From contig JAGRAK010000029.1 of assembly GCA_020434645.1 (NCBI GenBank), positions 1 through 11,969 of the forward strand: a DNA stretch of 11,969 nt, written 5' to 3'. The notes below the pieces were generated by a model. The model was not told the DNA's origin, searched no databases, and worked only from the letters and a program-made list of their open reading frames with translations. The position numbers were made by a program, and so were the translations under genes. Each line of letters begins with the position of its first letter. Positions within the stretch are counted from its first letter, which is position 1. Of this stretch, positions 6,344 through 11,969 are shown one piece after another. The DNA is from Bdellovibrionales bacterium (GTDB lineage: Bacteria > Bdellovibrionota > Bdellovibrionia > Bdellovibrionales > UBA1609).

Positions 6344-7162
6344 CTATAGACACGCAGCCGTAATTTTGTTTAAAAAATATCTTTTTGGTATTTCTTTTAA
6401 GTCTTCTGCCGCTATGAAATAATCATCTAGTGGGTTTCGCACTAGACCTAGGGGGTGCACGGTGCGCGCTAGTCCAGGTCGCGAACCACCAGAATATGTA
6501 ATTTGCACAAGTGACTTCGTCTCTAAGGCCTCAACCAGTTTTGAATATACAGGATGGCTTTTGAGTTTAGAAATTGAATAATCTGACCAGGGCAACTTGG
6601 CCTCTTGATACTTCAATAGATCTTCAATCGTGGCATCGTGAGCGACTCTTTCAAATACTTTTAGTCCCACCGCCAAACAGGCTTCAGCATCATCAAGAGC
6701 ACGATGCGCCTGACCTTGCTTCAAGTTAAAAAATTTAATGAGTGTCTGAAGTTTGTGATTCGTACTTTCAGGAAAAGCCTTTCGCGACATGAGGCTACTA
6801 CAAAAAACTAAATTTTTAGGGAGAGCTAATCCAGCACGCTCAAATTCAGGGGCGATAAAACCCAAGTCAAATGGCGCATGATGAGCTACCAAATAACTAT
6901 CTACAATAAATTTATGAAACTCAGTGACTGCTGTTTTAATATTTGGAGCACCTACAAGCATATCATTTGTAATATTGTGAATAGCGATCACTTCATCTGA
7001 CATTCTATCTTTTGTCGAGACCAGAGTTTGAAATGTGTCAACAATGGCACCGTTTTGCCATTTGACTGCGGCGATTTCACATATCTCTGCGGCTAGGGGG
7101 TATTTTCCGGATGTCTCGACGTCAAAACCAACAAACGTAGCCTCGCGCCATTTCTTGGTCAT
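6344..7162 (-). CDS. DEDDh-family 3'-5' exonuclease with C-terminal WYL-like domain
   Basis: The N-terminal 175 residues are a DnaQ/epsilon-like exonuclease. Exo I is F-D14-V-E16-T-S-G, Exo II has D99 in A-H-H-A-P-F-D-L, and Exo III is H153-x4-D158 (HRALDD), so all metal ligands and the catalytic His are present. This fold degrades DNA or RNA from the 3' end, as in proofreading subunits, PolC-type domains and RNase T. Residues about 216-272 look like the core of a WYL domain: V-Q-I-T-Y-S-G, then R-T-V-H-P-L-G-L, Y-F-I-A-A and a final R-Y-F-L-N-K-I. WYL modules bind ligands or nucleic acid in regulators and in some DNA-damage or defence proteins. The ATG overlaps the motB TGA by four bases (7159-7162), so it is the third gene of the motor operon. 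The precise substrate is unknown. Confidence 0.88.
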   Translation of the reverse strand: MTKKWREATFVGFDVETSGKYPLAAEICEIAAVKWQNGAIVDTFQTLVSTKDRMSDEVIAIHNITNDMLVGAPNIKTAVTEFHKFIVDSYLVAHHAPFDLGFIAPEFERAGLALPKNLVFCSSLMSRKAFPESTNHKLQTLIKFFNLKQGQAHRALDDAEACLAVGLKVFERVAHDATIEDLLKYQEAKLPWSDYSISKLKSHPVYSKLVEALETKSLVQITYSGGSRPGLARTVHPLGLVRNPLDDYFIAAEDLKEIPKRYFLNKITAACL

Positions 7163-8049
7163 TTTGCTTTTTTGCCTTCGGCCTTACGGGTCAGCTTGTC
7201 TACGAAATTTTCATAGACATCATCAGACGCGCTTTCGCTTGTCTCATAAGTGTCATTTAGCTCAGGCTTTATTTTTCGTATTTTAGGCTTATCTTTTTGT
7301 CTAATTTGAAACTTAATGTAACCCGTCATTTCTTTTTTACTCGCAGTGCCTGAAATTTTATTCACTGTTGTTTTACCGAATAGATCCATTCGATCATGCA
7401 ATAAACCTTGCTCAACCTTATTCATAACCAAATCAAGTCGCTCTTCAGCTATGTTTTTCTTGGCTGATTTTTGTGCATCTTTTATATAAGGCAGCTCTGA
7501 ATTAATTTTTATATCTGAATCTTTCAAACCCTCAACAATTTGCTTCACATTCTCCATAATGACAGCAAATTCGGCATCTGGTTCAGCTGAATTATTTTTA
7601 AATAAATAGTTTTCTGCAATTTCAAAAGTAATTTCATCGCTCGAGACCTGCACGTTGCTGGTGTATTCACCCAATTTTTCAGTCAAAAAATGAATCTGGA
7701 TTTTAGCCAGTCCCATATCCATAATATTCGGTCGCTTATCTACTGGCATTACAAATTGCTCAAAAGCCTTTAAAGGTTCATTTACTAAATCTAAGAATAA
7801 TTTTTCTAGAGTTAGCTCAACACCAAAATTTGAAAAATTATATTCTATAATAGATGGAGTTGAAAAATAATCGGCCACACTTTTTTTCACTTCAGGAGTT
7901 TGACCAACAAGCCACATCACGAGAAAAAATGCCATCATCGCCGTCATGAAATCGGCAAAAGCCACCTTCCATGAACCGCCATGACCACCAGCCGCAACGA
8001 CGGTGATCTTTTTGATGACAATAGTTTGTTTTTTCTCGTTCGCTGCCAT
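7159..8049 (-). CDS. motB: Flagellar stator protein MotB with divergent OmpA-like domain
   Basis: MotB anchors the stator to peptidoglycan and supplies the proton-binding Asp. The single membrane helix is at about 28-47; W27-K-V-A-F-A-D33-F carries the essential Asp (E. coli Asp32). The plug-like amphipathic stretch P-E-V-K-K-S-V-A-D-Y-F-S-T-P follows (52-65). The periplasmic part (about 136-252) only loosely matches the OmpA/MotB domain. The early strand I-T-F-E-I-x3-Y-L-F and the helix V-K-Q-I-V-E-G-L are visible, but the usual G-H-T-D-N peptidoglycan-binding signature is missing, and only R204 (A-E-E-R-L-D-L-V) appears to match the later Arg. A basic/acidic tail (about 253-296) ends the protein. 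The gene starts 12 nt after motA, with AGGA overlapping the motA stop, and overlaps the exonuclease downstream. Confidence 0.93.
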   Translation of the reverse strand: MAANEKKQTIVIKKITVVAAGGHGGSWKVAFADFMTAMMAFFLVMWLVGQTPEVKKSVADYFSTPSIIEYNFSNFGVELTLEKLFLDLVNEPLKAFEQFVMPVDKRPNIMDMGLAKIQIHFLTEKLGEYTSNVQVSSDEITFEIAENYLFKNNSAEPDAEFAVIMENVKQIVEGLKDSDIKINSELPYIKDAQKSAKKNIAEERLDLVMNKVEQGLLHDRMDLFGKTTVNKISGTASKKEMTGYIKFQIRQKDKPKIRKIKPELNDTYETSESASDDVYENFVDKLTRKAEGKKAK

Positions 8050-8061
8050 TCTATTTTATTC

Positions 8062-8922
8062 CTATGCCGCTTTTTTAGATTCTTTTGTCGTTGCGTCCAT
8101 CTCTTCAAATGACGGCCGCTCTGTCGGATAAATACTTCGACGAGCAAATTCTACGCAAACCAGTGGAGGCGCACCACGCTGCAAAGCCACAAGAGCTGCG
8201 CGGATGACTGAGAGATATCGACCGGCATCTTCAATATCAGATTTCATTTTACCACCGATCGGACCAATGAAACCATAACACATCAAAACTCCAAGAAACG
8301 TACCAATAAGAGCGGCACCGACGAGTTCACCAATCTTCTCAACACCAGCTGTTAAGTAACTCATAGTGTGAACAACTCCCAAAACCGCGGCCACAATCCC
8401 TAGACCAGGCAAACCGTCTGCTACGTTTTGTACGGCATGTTGTGCTTTGTGCTCTTCTTCGTGCATCACTTTAATATCTGTATCAAGAAGGTCATCAACA
8501 TCGTATTGAGATAAATCTGCAGATAGAGTAATTTTCATCGTGTCACAAAGATACTCAACCGCATGATGATTTTTAAGAAATTTTGGATACGCTTTAAAAA
8601 TTTCAGAACTCATTGGCTCTTCAATGTGCTTTTCAACAGCCTGCGGACCATCTTTTCTAAAAATCTGAAAAAGTTGAAAAAGCATCTGTAAAAGCTCTAG
8701 GTAATCGGCTTTGGTCGGGCCTTTGCCAAACAAAGCACCAATGCCCATTTTAAATGACATCTTAATTGTCGTCATCGAGTTGGCGATAAGAAATCCACCA
8801 ATAGACGCTCCCCCGATAATCATATATTCAAATGGCTGCCAGACGACGTGCAAGTGACCACCGCCAAGCAAGAAACCGCCAAACACACAAATTATAACGA
8901 CTAATATACCGACTATACCCAT
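8062..8922 (-). CDS. motA: Flagellar stator protein MotA
   Basis: The membrane subunit that forms the proton channel with MotB and pushes on FliG. The 286 aa are typical. Helices are at about 2-21, 32-50, 172-192 and 197-222, with a large cytoplasmic loop between the second and third. Within that loop R89 and E97 (F-R-K-D-G-P-x4-E) correspond to the charged residues that contact FliG. P172 (G-L-P-G-L-G-I-V-A-A-V-L-G-V-V) and P221 (F-I-G-P-I-G) match the conserved channel prolines. The ATG at 8922 has the best ribosome site in the window: AGAGG (8934-8930), 7 nt upstream. It heads a motA-motB-exonuclease operon. MotAB of this type uses protons; sodium use (PomAB) is not excluded by sequence alone. 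Confidence 0.96.
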   Translation of the reverse strand: MGIVGILVVIICVFGGFLLGGGHLHVVWQPFEYMIIGGASIGGFLIANSMTTIKMSFKMGIGALFGKGPTKADYLELLQMLFQLFQIFRKDGPQAVEKHIEEPMSSEIFKAYPKFLKNHHAVEYLCDTMKITLSADLSQYDVDDLLDTDIKVMHEEEHKAQHAVQNVADGLPGLGIVAAVLGVVHTMSYLTAGVEKIGELVGAALIGTFLGVLMCYGFIGPIGGKMKSDIEDAGRYLSVIRAALVALQRGAPPLVCVEFARRSIYPTERPSFEEMDATTKESKKAA

Positions 8923-8944
8923 ATAAATACCTCTTCAGAAGTTT

Positions 8945-8952
8945 ATATCGGC
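8945..8952 (-). promoter_or_regulatory. Possible sigma-28 (FliA) -10 element upstream of motA
   Basis: On the minus strand GCCGATAT (8952-8945) matches 7 of 8 bases of the flagellar sigma-28 -10 box GCCGATAA. Transcription would begin near 8938, just ahead of the AGAGG ribosome site. At the expected distance for the -35 TAAA there is only ACAT, so half the promoter is poor. An overlapping TATAAA (8947-8942) could serve a sigma-70 promoter instead, also without a -35. Confidence 0.35.
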
Positions 8953-9021
8953 AAAGTCATTTGCACGATGTAGCTCTATTTGCTAAGAAATATTCATTCT
9001 CGACTTTCGAATAGGGGCATT

Positions 9022-9828
9022 ATGTCGACATTGTTTTTCTTTCGGGGCTTCAACACCTTTCACGATGACGATTTAAGATTTGGTCCTCTCAACTATGGTC
9101 GGGCTCATCAACACATAGAGCGCCGATTTGCTGAATCTGGATTTAAAATGTATGCTATTCCAGACGTTGGTCGTGGCTCACCATCAGATCAATTAGTAAA
9201 ATCTTATCAGCATCTGCTCGACATAAGTCGAGCTCACAAAATACAAGGTCCTATTCACTTTTTAGGTCACTCCGCCGGTGGAGTAATTGCTCGCGGCCTC
9301 GCCCACCACCTCGACCAAAATCCAATTTCAGATATTCAACTCAAATCGATCACAAGTATTGCCTCACCACACCGGGGAGCGCGAATAGCGGATATGATTT
9401 CTAACAATAAATTCAACTCCCCGTCTCTGCAAAAAATTTTAAACTTGGGGATCTACAAACTAGAAGACAAGAGATCTGCTTTTGCCCCTTGGACTCCAGA
9501 ACAGCTAGAAGTTTTCAATAATACTTATTTTGACCTACCACATATTCGCTATGCCTCAATAATATCAGGCACAGCGCCCCGCAAACTTCCGCTTGCTTTG
9601 CAGGTTGTGCATAGTGCTTTACATGATAAAAATTCGCTAACCGATGGCATTGTGGAACTCAGCTCGCAGCCATGGGGTCATGTGCTCGGACAATTTGAAC
9701 TCGATCATGGAGCTGTGCTCGGAGTGCGCACAACTTTTCTTCCGCACTTGCACCGAAAAAACCAAAAAGAATTTGCAAATATGCTAGATAAAATAATCGC
9801 GCATATTCGTTCTATAGAGTACAATTAA
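9022..9828 (+). CDS. Lipase/esterase-like alpha/beta-hydrolase
   Basis: From the ATG at 9022 (268 aa) the protein begins at once with a buried strand (M-S-T-L-F-F-F-R-G-F), where R8-G9 may shape the oxyanion hole. The nucleophile elbow is L81-G-H-S84-A-G-G. A second lipase landmark is S115-P-H-R-G-A. The acid is D208 in L-T-D-G-I-V-E-L-S-S and the base H229 in E-L-D-H-G. That order and spacing resemble triacylglycerol lipases (class I) and PGAP1-like hydrolases. There is no signal peptide, so action in the cytoplasm or at the inner membrane is expected unless another secretion route is used. AGGGG lies 4 nt before the ATG. A TTG at 8980 would add 14 basic residues with no ribosome site. dsbD begins 4 nt after the stop, so they probably share a transcript. 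The substrate is unknown. Confidence 0.85.
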   Translation: MSTLFFFRGFNTFHDDDLRFGPLNYGRAHQHIERRFAESGFKMYAIPDVGRGSPSDQLVKSYQHLLDISRAHKIQGPIHFLGHSAGGVIARGLAHHLDQNPISDIQLKSITSIASPHRGARIADMISNNKFNSPSLQKILNLGIYKLEDKRSAFAPWTPEQLEVFNNTYFDLPHIRYASIISGTAPRKLPLALQVVHSALHDKNSLTDGIVELSSQPWGHVLGQFELDHGAVLGVRTTFLPHLHRKNQKEFANMLDKIIAHIRSIEYN

Positions 9829-9832
9829 CAAA

Positions 9833-11614
9833 ATGAAATCAAAAGCCCTGCGCAGACTCATCTTAGCTCTTAACCTTATTTTGGTCGTGTCATCGGCGCA
9901 TGCATTGAAAGACGCGAAAGTTGAGGCTGCCCCCAATTTAAATCCTGTGCGAGTACAGAGCGTAGAAATATCTTCATCAGCACAATCTCAAATTGCGCCA
10001 GGGCAAACCGTTGAACTCAAATTAAAAATACAAATTGACCCGGGCTTTCATGCCTATGTTGATCAGTACAAACTCAAACTCATAAGCCCCAAAAGTTATT
10101 ACCTGAGCGAATTTCAAATTCGGCCTACCGTTAAATTCATTGATCCCATTTCTAAAAAAGAGAAAATTGGCACAGAAGATTATGCAGAAATGGTGAGCCT
10201 TCTCGATATTCCGACGGATGCCTCAAGTGGCCTGCACCATCTAAATTTAGAACTGACCTATCAAGCCTGCGGTAAAGACTTTTGTTTGTTCCCTAAAAAA
10301 ATTCCAGTCACAGCAGATATAAAAATTGCTGGTGGTGGCGCCGACCTTTTATCAAAAGCACTCGAAAAAGGTTGGATATACGCTCTACTTCTCGTTTTTT
10401 TCGCAGGGATTCTCACGAGCCTCACTCCGTGTATTTTTCCGATGATACCTATTACGATGGCTATCTTGGGCGCCACAGATCACGGACGATCTCGTCTTAA
10501 GGGTTTTACCATCAGCTTGTTTTATGTTTTCGGCATTGCCATAACATATGCACTACTTGGCGTAGCGGCTGCAAAAACAGGGGCACTATTTGGCTCCCTC
10601 CTCGGTCATCCACTGGTGGTGGGCTTCGTCGCTCTTCTGTTTGTGCTAATGGGGCTTAGCATGTATGGCCTATTTGAAATTCGAATGCCGATATTTATCA
10701 CAAATAAAATTGGCGGAACTAAAACAGAAAAAAACATTGTGGGAGCATTTGCCTCTGGACTTGTTGCCGGGATTGTCGCTAGTCCTTGCGTTGGCCCAGT
10801 GCTAATTAGCGTACTCGCCTATGTGGCACAAACACAAAATACTATTGCTGGCTTTGTACTCCTCTTCACTTTTGCTTTGGGTCTTGGGCAATTATTTTTA
10901 ATTATTGGAACTTTTAATACCTTTATGCAGCGACTTCCAAAATCAGGCCCGTGGATGGAGCAAGTTAAATTTATATTTGGCTCTGTAATGATTGGCATGG
11001 CACTTTATTATGTATATCCAGTCGCGCACAGCGCTCTATTTGATGGACTTGTTGCCACTGCGCTTATTGGCATCTCAGTCTACTTTGGCGCATTGAGGGG
11101 CACCGCGCACCCCAAATACACCAAAGCAAAAGCCAAAAAAGCATTTATGCTTACACTTTTTATTTTAGGTGTAATATTCGCGGTGAAATCACTTATCCCA
11201 GCTCATATGCAAGATCGATTATTTCCGCCTGGAGAAACCTCCACTGTAAAGTCTCAAGTCGCAAGCCCTGAATGGTTCAGTTACTCAGATGAGCTCTTGC
11301 AAAAAGCCATCTCTGAAGGTCGACCGGTCATTATCGATTTTCATGCTGAGTGGTGCCTATCTTGTAAAGAACTCGCTCTTTACACCTTTAGCGATCCGAG
11401 AGTCATTGAGCTCGGCAAAAAATTTATTTGGTTAGAATTTGATGCCACATCACCATCTGACAAGCTTAGCGAACTACAAGCAAAGTACAGTATCGGGGGA
11501 CTCCCCTTCGTACTCATTTACAATCGTCACGGAGAACAAGACTCTAGCCTGACACTCACTGGATTTGAATCGGCTGATTTATTTTTGAAAAGAATGAATG
11601 CGGCGCTTAAGTAG
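9833..11614 (+). CDS. dsbD: Thiol:disulfide interchange protein DsbD
   Basis: DsbD moves electrons from cytoplasmic thioredoxin across the inner membrane to keep periplasmic disulfide isomerases and cytochrome-maturation proteins reduced. All three domains and all six cysteines are present. A signal peptide (1-24) leads into the periplasmic alpha domain with C146-x4-C151 (E. coli has x5). Eight membrane helices (about 180-455) carry C200 (L-T-P-C-I-F-P) and C319 (A-S-P-C-V-G-P). The C-terminal thioredoxin-like domain has W507-C508-L-S-C511 and the cis-Pro loop G-G-L-P-F (555-559). At 593 aa it is close to the E. coli length. The gene begins 4 nt after the hydrolase stop, without a strong ribosome site, so coupling is likely. 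I see no clear terminator hairpin in the 50 bp after it. Confidence 0.96.
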   Translation: MKSKALRRLILALNLILVVSSAHALKDAKVEAAPNLNPVRVQSVEISSSAQSQIAPGQTVELKLKIQIDPGFHAYVDQYKLKLISPKSYYLSEFQIRPTVKFIDPISKKEKIGTEDYAEMVSLLDIPTDASSGLHHLNLELTYQACGKDFCLFPKKIPVTADIKIAGGGADLLSKALEKGWIYALLLVFFAGILTSLTPCIFPMIPITMAILGATDHGRSRLKGFTISLFYVFGIAITYALLGVAAAKTGALFGSLLGHPLVVGFVALLFVLMGLSMYGLFEIRMPIFITNKIGGTKTEKNIVGAFASGLVAGIVASPCVGPVLISVLAYVAQTQNTIAGFVLLFTFALGLGQLFLIIGTFNTFMQRLPKSGPWMEQVKFIFGSVMIGMALYYVYPVAHSALFDGLVATALIGISVYFGALRGTAHPKYTKAKAKKAFMLTLFILGVIFAVKSLIPAHMQDRLFPPGETSTVKSQVASPEWFSYSDELLQKAISEGRPVIIDFHAEWCLSCKELALYTFSDPRVIELGKKFIWLEFDATSPSDKLSELQAKYSIGGLPFVLIYNRHGEQDSSLTLTGFESADLFLKRMNAALK

Positions 11615-11664
11615 ATTTTAATAATTAGATTTATACCCTGGCTCAATTGCCGAGTATTGCGAAC

Positions 11665-11904
11665 TCAATCCCCGAGTAAAATTATCACGCCCGTATTTAA
11701 TTTTCCGTTAGAAAGTTTTTCGTGCTGCCAGTGGTAGCCCGCACGTTTCAAATATTGAATTGTTGCACTTTGAATTTTACCTGAACCTTTACCGGTAATT
11801 ATTTTTGCCCGTCGTGCACCACTCTGTGAAAATTCGTGTAAAAATTGATCAATGGCAACTTCAGCATCTTCGATCGTGTAGCCATGTAAGTCGAGCGATT
11901 TCAT
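11665..11904 (-). CDS. Stand-alone Smr-domain protein
   Basis: A 79-aa protein that is essentially one Smr domain. It has L-D-L-H-G at 4-8, then the E-A-like helix (E12-D-A-E), K-I-I-T-G-K-G-S-G at 34-42 where most relatives have H-G-x-G, and the closing N70-x-G-V-I-I-L-L. Smr domains, first known at the C-terminus of MutS2, bind or nick branched DNA or cleave RNA; several stand-alone versions act in ribosome rescue or RNA decay. The Asp-x-His motif thought to serve catalysis is intact (D5-x-H7), but the second motif has Thr for His, so activity is uncertain. The ATG comes 2 nt after the stop of a probable upstream gene, with no strong ribosome site, suggesting translational coupling. It converges on dsbD. 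Confidence 0.85.
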   Translation of the reverse strand: MKSLDLHGYTIEDAEVAIDQFLHEFSQSGARRAKIITGKGSGKIQSATIQYLKRAGYHWQHEKLSNGKLNTGVIILLGD

Positions 11905-11906
11905 GG

Positions 11907-11969
11907 CTAGAGAATACAGTTCCCAATATTTTTTGCAAATTCTTTTGCCATTTTAGCATTAAAAAAATA
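11907..11969 (-). CDS. Probable 3' end of a gene entering from the right edge
   Basis: On the minus strand one frame is open from the window edge to a TAG at 11909-11907, giving about 20 residues ending A-K-N-I-G-N-C-I-L. The composition (Lys, Ala, Phe, Glu) is protein-like, and the stop is only 2 nt before the Smr start, as expected for an operon. The ATG within this frame (M-A-K-E-F) has no ribosome site, so a longer gene is more likely than a tiny one. The stretch is too short to identify and may be chance. Confidence 0.4.
   Translation of the reverse strand, partial: YFFNAKMAKEFAKNIGNCIL

Noticed and set aside
8961..8989. Sigma-70 promoter for the hydrolase/dsbD pair (TTGCAC, 17 nt, TAAGAA)
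   Set aside because: The -10 matches only half of the consensus, so it is not distinguishable from chance in AT-rich DNA.
11615..11664. Possible bidirectional terminator between dsbD and the Smr gene
   Set aside because: Only short imperfect dyads around CAATTG are present, with no GC-rich stem followed by a T-run on either strand.
1..11969. Search for CRISPR arrays, tRNA or rRNA genes, insertion sequences, phage or conjugative genes and long repeats
   Set aside because: None was seen. Genes are tightly packed housekeeping and envelope functions, and no stretch above 300 bases lacks a gene.

Overview
The window reads as ordinary chromosomal DNA of a flagellated, diderm (two-membrane) bacterium with fairly low GC. 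Evidence for the outer membrane is a lipoprotein signal peptidase, a lipobox protein, a beta-barrel-like exported protein and DsbD; MotA and MotB indicate a flagellum. The style of the proteins (a MotB with a Gly/His-rich leader before its membrane helix, a HAMP-type module of the kind common in deltaproteobacterial lineages, compact overlapping genes) suggests a Bdellovibrio-like member of the Bdellovibrionota. That placement is inference, not proof. There are no mobile elements, RNA genes, CRISPR arrays or gene-free stretches above 300 bases.

Layout. The left edge (about 1-138) looks like the control region of the division and cell-wall (dcw) cluster, read leftward. It has three CCACTT units exactly 10 bp apart (AAGTGG on the minus strand), the arrangement of an MraZ operator, followed by a good ribosome site and a start codon whose gene leaves the window. 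Divergently, on the plus strand, lie a zinc-ribbon membrane protein with a secretin-like C-terminus (139-1107), thymidine kinase tdk (1173-1802) and hypoxanthine phosphoribosyltransferase hpt (1811-2341). A PBP4-type D-Ala-D-Ala carboxypeptidase (minus, 2338-3762) meets hpt tail to tail, sharing a TTAA stop. Only 20 bp separates it from the divergent lspA (3783-4715), which encodes a signal peptidase II with an extra membrane pair and a HAMP-like tail.

From 4717 to 8922 everything is on the minus strand. A motor operon, motA-motB-exonuclease, comes first in transcription order, with motB and the exonuclease overlapping by ATGA. After a 59-bp gap with its own promoter candidate come a beta-barrel-like exported protein and a lipoprotein beta-propeller, also joined by an ATGA overlap. 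On the plus strand, a serine lipase-like hydrolase (9022-9828) is followed four bases later by dsbD (9833-11614). The right edge holds a stand-alone Smr-domain protein (minus) and the probable last codons of a gene entering from the right.

Shared theme: envelope upkeep (DacB, LspA, lipoprotein, DsbD, MraZ control), motility (MotAB) and nucleotide or DNA housekeeping (Tdk, Hpt, exonuclease, Smr). No complete undescribed system is evident. The most unusual items are domain fusions: LspA-HAMP, DEDDh exonuclease-WYL, and zinc ribbon-membrane helix-secretin-like domain.
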